Below the pieces are notes generated by a model, which was not told where the DNA came from, searched no databases, and was given only the letters and a program-made list of their open reading frames with translations. Position numbers and translations under genes: made by a program. Below are positions 25,501-34,540 of a DNA stretch of 64,000 nt, in pieces. The first letter of the stretch is position 1. Every line of letters begins with the position of its first letter. This DNA is from Bog-473 sp963751335 (GTDB lineage: Bacteria > Actinomycetota > Acidimicrobiia > Acidimicrobiales > RAAP-2), in contig CAVVUB010000001.1 in assembly GCA_963751335.1 (NCBI GenBank), positions 558,001 to 622,000 on the forward strand. Reading direction: 5' to 3'.

Positions 25501-26762
25501 GCCGGTGCCCCGAGCAGGTCGTAGAAGGCGGTGTAGTTCCCGATGACGTCGACCACGGCCCCACCGTCGCCATCGCCATCGCCATCGCCGTCGCCGTCGC
25601 CCACCGCCGCCGCCACCGCCGCCACCGGGTCGGCCTCGGTCTCATGGACCACCCCGGCGTACTGCAGCCGCACCGAGAGATCGCGGTAGCGGTCGCCCGT
25701 GGCCACGACCCGGCGACCGGCCAGGCGCTCGTAGGGCACGTCCCAGAGCCAGCTCGGATCCGCACCGTCCGCCACCCGCGCATTGATGCTCACGACCAAG
25801 GGCGCGTCGTCCTGCACCACCAAGTCGAGCAGCTCGTCCCAGCCGGCCGGATTCTTGGCCAACATCAGCCGGGCCCGCACGTCACCGAAACTGCGCACGG
25901 TGAAGCGTCCCGCCACCTGCTCCACCGACCCGATGGCTTCGAGCGCGGCCAGAGGGTCGACCCCGCACGCCTCCGCGGCCACCGTCGCCATCAGCGCGTT
26001 GGCCTGGTTGAAGCGGCCGGGCAGTGAGAGGTGGAGGGGAAGCACCTGCCCGTCGGACCACACGGCCAGCGTCGAACCGTCCGGAGCCGTCGCCAGCGAG
26101 ACCTTGGGCTCGGGGCGGGCCAGGTCGCACTCCGTGCAGGCCCACGTGCCTTCGCCGTAGCGGATGCGACCCTCGCACGACGGGCAGCCGACAGCATCGA
26201 GCTGCCAGCGCATCCCGGCACCCACCCAGTGCACGTCGCGGGCGGCGCCGGCCGCCCAGGCCACCAGCGGGTCGTCGGCGTTGGCCACGACGTGGGTGCG
26301 CGGCGCAGCGGCCAGGGCGGCCCGCCAGCGGGCCGCGATCATGCGCACCTCGTTGGTGCGGTCGAGCTGGTCCCGCGACAGGTTGAGCAGCACGACGGCG
26401 GCGGCGCTGGTGGCCGTCAACACTCGCGGCAGGTAGGACTCGTCCACCTCGAGCACGGCCCGCGGCGCGTCCGTGCCGGCCAGCGCGGCCACGTGCCCCG
26501 GTGGCATGTTGGATCCGGTCTCGTTGCTCACCACGTCGTCGCCGAGAGCGCCGAGCGCCACCGTGAGCAGGCGCGTCGTGGTGGTCTTCCCGTTCGTCCC
26601 GGTCACGAGCGCCACCTGACGGCCCACGCTGAGGTGTTCGAGCAGCGTCGGGTCGAGCCGGAGCCCGGCCCGGCCGCCGGCCACCGTCCCCTGGCCCCGC
26701 CCGAGCCGGCGCGAGGCGGCGTTCACCGCCCGCGTGGTTGCGCTGGCCAGCCGGGCTCTCAT
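25497..26762 (-). CDS. murT: lipid II isoglutaminyl synthase subunit MurT
   Basis: A Mur-ligase-like protein of 421 residues. The ATP loop is LVTGTNGKTTTTRLL near 53-62. A Zn ribbon with four Cys (CPSC near 192, CTEC near 210) marks MurT among Mur ligases, and FNQANALMA and the DUF1727 C-terminal domain follow. With GatD it amidates lipid II. The ATG at 26,762 overlaps the stop of the upstream HAD/PlsC gene (ATGA). Near the C-terminus an in-frame run of Gly-Asp (about residues 387-400), from a hexamer repeat, interrupts the domain. Confidence 0.9.
   Translation of the reverse strand: MRARLASATTRAVNAASRRLGRGQGTVAGGRAGLRLDPTLLEHLSVGRQVALVTGTNGKTTTTRLLTVALGALGDDVVSNETGSNMPPGHVAALAGTDAPRAVLEVDESYLPRVLTATSAAAVVLLNLSRDQLDRTNEVRMIAARWRAALAAAPRTHVVANADDPLVAWAAGAARDVHWVGAGMRWQLDAVGCPSCEGRIRYGEGTWACTECDLARPEPKVSLATAPDGSTLAVWSDGQVLPLHLSLPGRFNQANALMATVAAEACGVDPLAALEAIGSVEQVAGRFTVRSFGDVRARLMLAKNPAGWDELLDLVVQDDAPLVVSINARVADGADPSWLWDVPYERLAGRRVVATGDRYRDLSVRLQYAGVVHETEADPVAAVAAAVGDGDGDGDGDGDGGAVVDVIGNYTAFYDLLGAPA
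25563..25601. repeat. hexanucleotide repeat in murT (Gly-Asp run)
   Basis: Six to seven copies of GGCGAC/GGCGAT on the coding strand encode a (Gly-Asp)n run in the MurT C-terminal domain. The repeat length is a multiple of three, so copy-number change would alter only loop length. Confidence 0.85.
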
Positions 26763-28135
26763 CGAGGGGGCTTGGTGCGGGCCAGTTCCTCGGGGGTCGG
26801 CTCGTGGCGCACCCGCGACTCCGCCGGCAGCAATGCGCTGATCGCCTTCATGATCATGGTGGTGTCGCCCTTGGCGTCGGCGAAGGAGAGCGAGAGCGGC
26901 GCCCCCACGCGTACGGTGACCTTGGGCGGCTTGCGCACCAGGGTGAAGTCGGGCAGCCGCGCCGAGCGCGGCCACACCTTCTCGGTCCCCCACAGCCCCA
27001 CCGGCACGACGGTGGCCCCGGTCGACGCGGCCAGGCGCGCCGTGCCCGTCTTGCCGTGCAGCACCGGATCGAAGAAGTCGTAGCCCCGCGGGATCGTGCC
27101 CTGAGGCAGCACGATGACCACCTCGCCCGCCTTGAGCGCCGACTCGGCGGCCCGCAGCGGCTGATCCGATCCGCTTCCACGGTCGACCGGAATGCCTCCG
27201 ATGGCCCGGGCAATCTGGCCGACCACCGGCGCCTCAAAGATCTCCTTCTTCCCGAGGAAGCGCACGGGCCGTCCGATCTCCCGGGCGACGAGGGCGAGCG
27301 TGGCGACGTCGAAGTAGCTGCGATGGTTCGAGGCCAGGAGCACGGGGCCGCGGGCCGGCACGTGCTCGACGCCCCGGATGTCGAAGCGTGCGTAAGGGAA
27401 CGACAGGGAGCGTACGAACGGCCGCAGCACGTGATACGGCTCGAGCCCCAAGAAGCTGGGCACGCCCGGCGGGCGATCCCAGTGTTCGACCGACCAGCGC
27501 CGCGCCGTCGCCACCAGGGTGAGCGAGGGGTCAGGATTGACGGCGTGGGGAGTGCCCACGCTCGAGAGGAGCGGGACGTCGAAGATGCTGTCGCTGCACG
27601 CGTGACAGTCGGCAAGGTCGACCTGATGGTCCCGGGCCCAGTCCCGCACGGCCCGCAGCTTGCCCGTCCCCCAGACGAAGCCCTCGTAGAGACGCCCCGT
27701 GTAGCGGCCGTCCCGGACCTCGTAGGACGTGGCGATGAGGTCGTCGAAGCCAAGGGCCTCGGCGAAGGGCGCGATCATGTCGGCGGGCGTGGTCGTCGAG
27801 AGGACCAGCTTGTGACCCTCGGCCCGAAAGGCGCTCAGGTGCTGGGGTGCGAAGGGGGCGACCAGCTCGCTCAGCCCGGCCACGGCGCGGCGGCCCGCCG
27901 CCTGCACCTGATCCTGGCGCCAGCCGCGGGCCAGGGCGGCCGCCGCCCGCACCAGGCCCATGGAGAACAAGTTCTCGCCCAGACGGTCGTTGACGGCGTA
28001 GAGGAGCCGGTCCCCCGGCAGCGACCGTCCCCTGGGGAGCACCCCCTCTTCCACCATGGCCCTGCTCAGGACCTGTCCCGACGCCTGGCAGAGCAGTGTG
28101 CGGTCGAGGTCGATGAAGACGGCGCTCGATACCAC
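26759..28135 (-). CDS. HAD-IB phosphatase / PlsC acyltransferase fusion
   Basis: About 458 residues. The N-terminal HAD domain has AVFIDLDRTLL (D-x-D) near residue 8, Thr motif LSTTTP and ACSDSIFDVPLL near 180. The C-terminal PlsC domain has ASNHRSYFDVATL near 265 and LPQGTIPRG near 335. Actinobacteria have such fused serB/plsC-like proteins in phospholipid synthesis. I take GTG 28,135 as start: no ribosome site is present, but TAGGCT lies seven bases upstream, fitting a leaderless promoter. It heads the murT-gatD operon (4-bp overlap). Confidence 0.85.
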   Translation of the reverse strand: MVSSAVFIDLDRTLLCQASGQVLSRAMVEEGVLPRGRSLPGDRLLYAVNDRLGENLFSMGLVRAAAALARGWRQDQVQAAGRRAVAGLSELVAPFAPQHLSAFRAEGHKLVLSTTTPADMIAPFAEALGFDDLIATSYEVRDGRYTGRLYEGFVWGTGKLRAVRDWARDHQVDLADCHACSDSIFDVPLLSSVGTPHAVNPDPSLTLVATARRWSVEHWDRPPGVPSFLGLEPYHVLRPFVRSLSFPYARFDIRGVEHVPARGPVLLASNHRSYFDVATLALVAREIGRPVRFLGKKEIFEAPVVGQIARAIGGIPVDRGSGSDQPLRAAESALKAGEVVIVLPQGTIPRGYDFFDPVLHGKTGTARLAASTGATVVPVGLWGTEKVWPRSARLPDFTLVRKPPKVTVRVGAPLSLSFADAKGDTTMIMKAISALLPAESRVRHEPTPEELARTKPPR

Positions 28136-28208
28136 GATCCAGAGCCTAAAGCAGTTGGGCCGCCGGGCGGGGTCTGAGAAAGCCCAGCCCACCAGGGGCG
28201 TAAATTAG

Positions 28209-28245
28209 GAGAAGGGATCGCCGGGGGGGTGGGCGATCCCTTCTC
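28209..28245. other. perfect 14-bp hairpin between divergent genes
   Basis: GAGAAGGGATCGCC (28,209-28,222) pairs perfectly with GGCGATCCCTTCTC (28,232-28,245); the 9-base loop is almost all G. No T-run follows on either strand. It sits between the divergent plsC-type and lysR genes, where a terminator is not expected. It may be part of a transcribed leader, a small RNA, or a protein-binding site. Confidence 0.6.
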
Positions 28246-28319
28246 AAGACTCATCAGGCTCGGAGCGGGGGCTTCCGGTTCCCTGTGGTCTGAAGACATT
28301 CTTGCCCGGGGTTGTAGAA

Positions 28320-28364
28320 TCTGTCAATCCGTTTAGACAGATAGTTAGTATCAGTTATACTGAT
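28320..28364 (+). promoter_or_regulatory. lysR promoter and operator dyads
   Basis: A consensus -10 TATACT lies at 28,356-28,361, with TTAGAC at 28,333-28,338 (17-bp spacing) as -35. Three dyads overlap it: TCTGTC/GACAGA (28,320-28,341), AGTAT/ATACT (28,347-28,361) and ATCAG/CTGAT (28,350-28,364). The expected transcription start is near 28,369, so translation from ATG 28,363 is unlikely, which supports the GTG at 28,408. Confidence 0.55.
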
Positions 28365-28407
28365 GGGTAATGCCATCGGCGCACGCACGTCCGACGGGAG
28401 AATCCGG

Positions 28408-29316
28408 GTGGAATTGAAACACCTGCACGCACTGCTGGGCATCGCCGACACCGGCAGCTTCTCGGCCGCGGCCGCCACCATCGGAACGGTCCAGTCCAAC
28501 GTGTCGGCCCACGTGGCGCGCCTCGAGCGCGAGCTCGATGTGCAGCTGGTGGACCGGGCCTCGGGCCGCCTCACCGAGGAGGGTGAGGTCGTCGTCGAGC
28601 GAGCCCGCCGGGTCACCTACGAACTCGAGGCCATGGTGGCCGACGTCACCGCCCTGCGCAAAGAGGTCGTCGGCACCGTCCGCCTGGGCATGATCGGCAC
28701 CACCGGCCGCTGGCTCGTGCCCCAGCTCTTCGATCTCCTGCGGGTGCGCCATCCCCACATCCACCTCAACGTGGCCGACGGGGCAAGCGCCCCGCTGGAG
28801 CAGCAGCTGGCTTCGGGCCAGCTCGATCTGGCCGTGGTGACCTTTCCCCTCAGCGGCGACGAGGTCCTCGCCGCCCACCTCTTCGACGAGGATCTCGTCC
28901 TCCTCCTGCCGCGTACCCACCCCCTGGCCGGCGAGAGTTCGCTCCCCCTCGAGCGCCTCTCCGAACTGGAGCTGCTGCTCCCGGCGCCGGGCACCGCGCT
29001 GCGGGCCGAGATCGACGGCGCCGTCGTGCCCGCCCGGGTCGAGCTGCGGCCGGCCATGGAGCTCGACGGAGTGCGCCTCATCGCCTCGCTGGCCTTCGAC
29101 GGCTACGGGCCGGCCATCCTCCCGGCCACCGCGGTGCCCGGCCACCTGCGCGACAGCTTCGCCGTCGTCAGCGTGGAAGGGCTCCCCCGCCGTCGGGTGG
29201 GTGTGGCCCAGCGCCGTCGAGGCCTGCTCTCGGCCCCGGCCCGGGCGGTCATCGACGTGCTCGACGTCGTGGTGCACGACGCCCTCTCCATGCCCGGGGG
29301 CATCCACCCGGCCTGA
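28408..29316 (+). CDS. LysR family transcriptional regulator
   Basis: About 302 residues. The N-terminal winged HTH (VELKHLHALLGIADTGSFS, then VQSNVSAHVARLERELDVQL) is followed by a two-lobed LysR substrate domain (TVRLGMIGTTGRWLVPQLFD). The start at GTG 28,408 has GGGAGA eight bases upstream and follows the predicted transcription start; an ATG at 28,363 would add 15 residues. Divergent from the HAD/PlsC gene, so control of the murT-gatD operon is possible, but the effector is unknown. Confidence 0.85.
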   Translation: MELKHLHALLGIADTGSFSAAAATIGTVQSNVSAHVARLERELDVQLVDRASGRLTEEGEVVVERARRVTYELEAMVADVTALRKEVVGTVRLGMIGTTGRWLVPQLFDLLRVRHPHIHLNVADGASAPLEQQLASGQLDLAVVTFPLSGDEVLAAHLFDEDLVLLLPRTHPLAGESSLPLERLSELELLLPAPGTALRAEIDGAVVPARVELRPAMELDGVRLIASLAFDGYGPAILPATAVPGHLRDSFAVVSVEGLPRRRVGVAQRRRGLLSAPARAVIDVLDVVVHDALSMPGGIHPA

Positions 29317-29361
29317 GCGTCCCCGGACCTCTCCCCCTTCACGGGGACATCCCCGAAACAC

Positions 29362-29967
29362 TCAGGCCGCCGCGGCCACCTCCTGAGGCTCGCGCCACAT
29401 GGTCCAGATGGAGGGGCCATCTCCGGGCAATGCCAACTCTTCGACCACCTCGAACCCGTGGCGCCGGTAGAAGGGCACGTTGCGCTCCTTGGACGACTCC
29501 AGGTACGCCGGCAAACCCTCGGCGTCGCAGTGGTCGAGAACCGGGCGCATCAGCGCCGAACCCACCCCTTGGCCCTGCCGGTCCACCGCGGTGCCGAGCG
29601 AGGCCAGGTACCAATGGGGTTGATGGGGGTGCTTGCCCTCGATGAGCGCGAGCATGCGCACGGTCGTCGGCAGGTTGCGCGCCACGTAGGGCAGCACGGG
29701 CAGCATGGTGAGGAGGCCGGTCGCCCCCGTCAGCAGCGGCTTGCCGGCCGGGGCCCAGATGGCCGAGCCCGTGTACCCCTCGGTGGTGTAGCAGCCCCCG
29801 AAAGGGATGTAGTCCGCCCTCATCTGGGTGCGGAAGTAGGCCCGAAGTCCAGCCTGACGGCGGCCGGGGTTCCGCATCAGGTGGCCGGCCACCGGGTCGT
29901 CCCAGAACGTCTTGGCCAGCTGGTCCGCCATGGCGTCGATGTCCGCCGCCACGGCGCGGCGAACCAA
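29362..29967 (-). CDS. GNAT family N-acetyltransferase
   Basis: A 201-residue protein with motif A LASLGTAVDRQGQGVGSALM (near 122-141; RQGQGVGS binds CoA) and the C-terminal block ERNVPFYRRHGF. The N-terminal part is longer than in minimal GNATs, as in the group that acts on drugs or polyamines. The ATG or GTG at 29,967 is the first start in frame. It is convergent with lysR. Confidence 0.8.
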   Translation of the reverse strand: MVRRAVAADIDAMADQLAKTFWDDPVAGHLMRNPGRRQAGLRAYFRTQMRADYIPFGGCYTTEGYTGSAIWAPAGKPLLTGATGLLTMLPVLPYVARNLPTTVRMLALIEGKHPHQPHWYLASLGTAVDRQGQGVGSALMRPVLDHCDAEGLPAYLESSKERNVPFYRRHGFEVVEELALPGDGPSIWTMWREPQEVAAAA

Positions 29968-30104
29968 TGGTTCCCCCCATCGGTCCGGCCCGAGTCAGGT
30001 TCGGCGTGCCCCATACACGCTTTGCGTACCACGCCGGGGTGAGGGCGGCAATGGCCCGCGCCCAGGTGCCACCCCACTCCTCGACCGCCCTGGTGTGATG
30101 TGAA

Positions 30105-30262
30105 CCCCGACAGCCGAAAAAGGCGTCGAAGAAGGCGCCGGGTACCGAATCGAGGCCGGTATGGAACGTGACGACGCAGAGGACCGCGATGGCCCGATGC
30201 CCTCGAGCCCTTGCGAGGGACAAGCGTGGCTCGGCGCCAGGTGCGTTAGCGTCCGTGCTCAT
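30105..30262 (-). pseudogene. acyltransferase-3 N-terminal remnant
   Basis: From ATG 30,262 the frame reads MSTDANAPGAEPRLSLARA, then GHRAIAVLCVVTFHTGL and VPGAFFDAFFG, the recognisable start of an OafA-like acyltransferase-3 (including the His of the first helix). After about 30,105 similarity stops. Nothing of the remaining ten helices is present. A short dead fragment between two unrelated genes. Confidence 0.4.
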
Positions 30263-30357
30263 GCTCAGCCGCCAGCAACTGCGGGCACCCAGCGCACCCG
30301 GGACATCCCCGGTTGCGCCCAGGGTCTCCCGCACGACCCGTCGCCTGGTCCAGGGCC

Positions 30358-31374
30358 ATGGCACCGAGTATCGATGACCGCCACGTGCTGAGGATCGGCA
30401 TCCTCGGGGCGGCCCGCATCGCCCCCACCGCAGTCGTCAAACCCAGCCGGCGCACCAAGAAGGCGACGGTGGTCGCCGTGGCCGCACGGGACCGCGAGCG
30501 CGCCGTTGCCTTCGCGGCCAAGCACCACGTGGACCGGGTCCTCGACAGCTACGAGGAGCTGGTCAACGACCCTGACATCGACGCCGTCTACAACCCGTTG
30601 CCCAACGGTCTGCACGGCCACTGGACCATCGCCGCCCTCAAGGCGGGCAAGCACGTCCTCTGCGAGAAGCCCTTCACGGCCAACGCCGACGAGGCCCGGT
30701 CGGTGGCCGAGGTGACCGGCGCCCACCCGGGCCTGGTGGTGATGGAGGCCTTCCATTACCAGTATCACCCGCTCACTCGGCGCCTGGTCGAGATCATCAG
30801 CTCAGGCGAGCTCGGACCGGTCTCCAACATCGACGTCGCCTTCTCCGCGCCGCTCTGGAAGAAGGGTGACATTCGCTACCGGCTGGACCTGGCGGGCGGG
30901 GCCATCATGGACATGGGGTGCTACCCGGTGAGCCTGCTCCGGCTCCTGGCCCCCGGGCCACGGGTCATCGACGCCCGGGCCAAACTGTCCTCGCCCGGCG
31001 TGGACCGGGCCATGGACGCCAACTTCTCCCTCTCCGACGGGGGCAGCGCCCACATCGGTTGCTCGATGTTCTCCTCCTCCGTGCTGCGTATGCATGCGGA
31101 GATCACGGGTGAGAACGGCAAGATCTCGGTTTTCAACCCCTTCAGCCCGCAATACGGACACCGGGTCAAGGTCACGACCTCGCTCGGTTCTCGCAAGGAG
31201 CGTTTCAGCCGCAAGGCGACGTACGACTACCAGCTCGAGGCCTTCTCCGCCGCCGTCGAGGAGGGGGCCCCGATCCCCACGACAGCGGTCGACGCGATCC
31301 GTACGATGGAGCTCATCGACTCCATCTACACCGCCTCTGGCCTGCCGCTCCGTCAGCCCACCCCGGTGCCCTGA
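30358..31374 (+). CDS. Gfo/Idh/MocA family oxidoreductase
   Basis: A 338-residue NAD(P)-dependent oxidoreductase. The Rossmann start is LRIGILGAARIAPTAV near residue 9, the signature EKP is in LCEKPFTANADEA near 101, and the C-terminal substrate domain has GGAIMDMGCYPVSLL near 180. The ATG at 30,358 begins directly before the nucleotide-binding strand. The stop overlaps the next ATG by one base (TGATG), which ties it to tldD-tldE. Typical substrates are sugars or cyclitols; the real one is unknown. Confidence 0.85.
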   Translation: MAPSIDDRHVLRIGILGAARIAPTAVVKPSRRTKKATVVAVAARDRERAVAFAAKHHVDRVLDSYEELVNDPDIDAVYNPLPNGLHGHWTIAALKAGKHVLCEKPFTANADEARSVAEVTGAHPGLVVMEAFHYQYHPLTRRLVEIISSGELGPVSNIDVAFSAPLWKKGDIRYRLDLAGGAIMDMGCYPVSLLRLLAPGPRVIDARAKLSSPGVDRAMDANFSLSDGGSAHIGCSMFSSSVLRMHAEITGENGKISVFNPFSPQYGHRVKVTTSLGSRKERFSRKATYDYQLEAFSAAVEEGAPIPTTAVDAIRTMELIDSIYTASGLPLRQPTPVP

Positions 31375-32868
31375 TGGCGCTTTCCGCCGACGAGCTCGCC
31401 GCTCTGGCCGACGCCGCGCTCGACACCGCCACCGGTTGCCAGGCCGCCGAGCTGCGGGTCGAGCGCATCCGTAGCCAGACAGTCCGCCTGCGCGACGCCC
31501 TGCCCGAGACCACGGCCGACGACACCGACTTCGGCATGGGTGTGCGCGTCGTGGTCGATGGTGCGGTGGGTTTCGCCGCGTCGGTCGACGTCCGGCCGGA
31601 GGAGGCGGCGAACCTCGTCCGCCAGGCCCGGCAGATGGCCGCCCTCACCAACCAGGCCGGTGGCGGTCGGGTGGAGCTCGCCCCCGAACCCTCGCACGGT
31701 CCGGTCGGCTGGTCGAGCGCGTTCGAGGTCGACCCGGCCACCGTGTCGATGGCCGACAAGACGGGCCTGCTGGCCGAGTGGAGCGCCCGCCTGGGTCGCC
31801 ACAACGCTGTCTCGCACACCTCGGCCGCGCTGCTTTCGGTCTCGGAACACACCTTCTTGGCCGACCTGAACGGGACCCGGGCCACCCAACACCGGGTGCG
31901 CTTGCAGTGCCAGCTCGAGGCGCTCGCACTCTCCGACAGCGGCTTCGAGACGATGCGGACCCTGGCGCCCCCGGTCGGCCGAGGCTGGGAGTTCCTCACC
32001 GGCCCGGCCGGGAACGGCACGTGGGACTGGGACGCCGAGCTGGCCGAGCTGCCCGAGCTGCTGGCGGAGAAGCTGGCTTCACCCTCGGTCGAGGCGGGTC
32101 GCTACGACCTGGTGGTCGATCCCTCCAACCTCTGGCTCACCATTCACGAGTCGATCGGACACGCCACCGAGCTCGACCGCGCCGTCGGATACGAGGCGGC
32201 CTACGCCGGCACCTCGTTCGCCACCTTCGACAAGGTCGGCACGCTCGCCTACGGCTCCCCTGTCATGCACGTGACCGGTGACCGCACGGTGGAGCACGGC
32301 TTGGCCACCGTGGCCATCGACGACGAGGGGGTCGAGGGCCAGTCCTTCGACCTGGTGCGCGACGGCATTCTGGTCGGCTACCAACTCGACCGGGGCATCG
32401 CCGCCACCATGGGCTATCGAGCGCTCCAACGGCTGCGCCTTCGCCGACTCCCCGATGCACGTGCCGATTCAACGCATGGCCAACGTCTCGCTCGCCCACG
32501 CCGGCCCGAGCGGCCCGAGCACGGACGACCTCATCGCCGGGGTCGAGCGGGGGATCTACATCGTGGGCGACAAGAGCTGGTCGATCGACATGCAGCGCTA
32601 CAACTTCCAGTTCACGGGGCAACGCTTCTATCGCATCGAGGGAGGACAGCTGGTCGGCCAGCTGCGCGACGTGGCCTACCAGGCCACCACGACCGACTTC
32701 TGGGGCGCCATGGAGGCGGTCGGGGGCGAGTCGACCTGGGTGCTCGGCGGCGCCTTCAACTGTGGGAAAGGCCAGCCCGGCCAGGTTGCGCCGGTCTCGC
32801 ACGGGTGTCCGTCGGTCCTGGTACGCGGGGTCAACGTGCTCAACACCCGCGAGGAGGCAGGCCGGTGA
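31374..32868 (+). CDS. tldD: TldD-type zinc metalloprotease subunit, one frameshift
   Basis: About 497 residues. The catalytic HExxxH (IHESIGHATELDRA) is near residue 258, inside the fold shared by TldD and PmbA. Near 32,420 an extra base after MGYR moves the frame; the remainder (SNGCAFADSPMHVP, LVGQLRDVAYQATT, CSHG-like end PVSHGCPSVLVRGVNVLN) is intact up to TGA 32,868. TldD with TldE forms a heterodimeric protease that unfolds and cuts peptides, for example in RiPP maturation. One indel in a well-kept gene suggests a base error. Confidence 0.85.
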
Positions 32869-32902
32869 CGGCCACGGGTCGGACCGATCGGGAGGTCGAC
32901 CG

Positions 32903-34294
32903 GTGATCCCGGCGCAGGAGGTCGTCGAAGGCGGCCTTGCCGCGGCGTCGGGCGCCGGGGCCGACGGATGTGTCGTGCTCGTCGAGGAGGGGAGCCACGC
33001 CGACGTGCGCTATGCCCTCAACAGCACCACGACCAACGGGGTCCAGCGCAGTCGCGACGTCAGCGTCGTCGTCTTCGCCGGCGACGCCGTGGGCTCGGCA
33101 CGCCGTTCGGGCGTCGTGGGCTCGGACGGGGTGAGCGACATGGTGGCCGCTGCGCTCGCCGACGCCCGGGCGGCGCCGGCGGCCGAGGATGCTTTCGCGC
33201 TCGTCACGCCGGACCAGGCGGCCGGCGTAGGCCGCGCCTTCGACAAGGAACCCGAGCTCACCGACGTCGGCGCGCTCGACCCGGTGCTGTCCTCACTCGG
33301 AGGAGCCTTCGGACGGGCACGCGGCCGCGACGCCGTCCTGGCCGGCTTCGCCGAGATCGACATCGAGACGCTGTACCTCGGCAGCTCCACCGGGCTGCGC
33401 CTCTCCCACGCCCAGCCGACCTCGGCGGTCAGCCTGGTCGGCCGCACCGCCGACGGGAAGGGATCGGCCTGGGTCGGGATGCCGGCCGTCGACACCTCCC
33501 TCGAGGCGATGGAACAGGAGATCTGGCGCCGGCTCGACTGGGGCGGGCGGCAGATCGCGCTCGAGGCCGGGCGTTACGAAGTGATCCTGCCCCCCTCCGG
33601 CGTCGCCGACATGATGGGCATGATCGGCTTCGACGCCATCGGAGGCCAGGACACCGAGGACGGGCGCACCGTCTTCTCCAAAGAGGGCGGGGGGACCCGC
33701 TTGGGCGAGACCATCACTTCCTTGCCCTTCACCCTCTCCAGCGACCCCTTCGCCGCCGGTGTCGAGTGCACGCCGTTCGTGGCAGCGGCCGCCTCGCGTT
33801 CAGAGGTCTCGGTCTTCGACAACGGCTTGCCCACGGAGCGTACCGACTGGCTGCACGACGGCGTGCTTGCCCACCTGCGCTACCACCGGGCCGGTGCGGC
33901 CCGGTCCGGCGTACCCATGGCGCCCTACATCGACAACCTGTTGTTGCGCTGCGACGGACACGACGGTGGATCGGTCGACGACATGGTGGCCCGCACCGAA
34001 CGCGGGCTGTTGCTCACCTGCCTCTGGTACATCCGCACGGTCGACCCGGCCACGCTGCTGATGACCGGGCTCACCCGTGACGGGGTCTACCTGGTCGAGG
34101 ACGGCAAGGTGGTGGGCGCCGTCAACAACTTCCGCTTCAACGAGAGCCCGGTCGACCTCCTGGTGCGGGCCACCGAGGTGGGTACGCCGGTGCGGGCCCT
34201 CGGGCGCGAGTTCGGCGAATACCTCAACCGGACGGTGATGCCACCGCTGCGCATCCCCGACTACAACATGAGCACGGTGAGCCAGGCCAGCTGA
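32903..34294 (+). CDS. tldE: TldE/PmbA-type protease subunit
   Basis: 463 residues matching the non-metal subunit: VSVVVFAGDAVGSARRSG, LYLGSSTGLRLSHAQPT, IGGQDTEDGRTVF, and the C-terminal LTRDGVYLVEDGKVVGAVNN with RFNESPVDLL. It lacks HExxxH, as expected for TldE. GTG 32,903 has GGGAGG eight bases upstream. It follows tldD by 34 bases. Together with the Gfo/Idh/MocA gene this makes a three-gene operon; no precursor-peptide gene was recognised nearby. Confidence 0.85.
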   Translation: MIPAQEVVEGGLAAASGAGADGCVVLVEEGSHADVRYALNSTTTNGVQRSRDVSVVVFAGDAVGSARRSGVVGSDGVSDMVAAALADARAAPAAEDAFALVTPDQAAGVGRAFDKEPELTDVGALDPVLSSLGGAFGRARGRDAVLAGFAEIDIETLYLGSSTGLRLSHAQPTSAVSLVGRTADGKGSAWVGMPAVDTSLEAMEQEIWRRLDWGGRQIALEAGRYEVILPPSGVADMMGMIGFDAIGGQDTEDGRTVFSKEGGGTRLGETITSLPFTLSSDPFAAGVECTPFVAAAASRSEVSVFDNGLPTERTDWLHDGVLAHLRYHRAGAARSGVPMAPYIDNLLLRCDGHDGGSVDDMVARTERGLLLTCLWYIRTVDPATLLMTGLTRDGVYLVEDGKVVGAVNNFRFNESPVDLLVRATEVGTPVRALGREFGEYLNRTVMPPLRIPDYNMSTVSQAS

Positions 34295-34540
34295 ACACCC
34301 CGCGGCCGCAGGTCAGCGGCGCGTCCTGTCCCGGGCCTGCCCAGCGCCCACCGCTCCGGTGCACACACACTCGATGCTCGCAACCATCAGGGCGACGTTC
34401 GTTTCTTGAATCGAAAGAGGCACGCGTCCATGTCCGTGGCGGCCACTCCGAAGACGAGCACGAAGTCCGTCGCAATTGCCCCTGAGCCATTCACGACGTT
34501 CCGCGCCGCACATCGCGACAGAGCCGGCCACGGGGCAGCC

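Noticed and set aside
34295..34540. Short frames after tldE
   Set aside because: Low coding character and no motif; an intergenic region between convergent genes.
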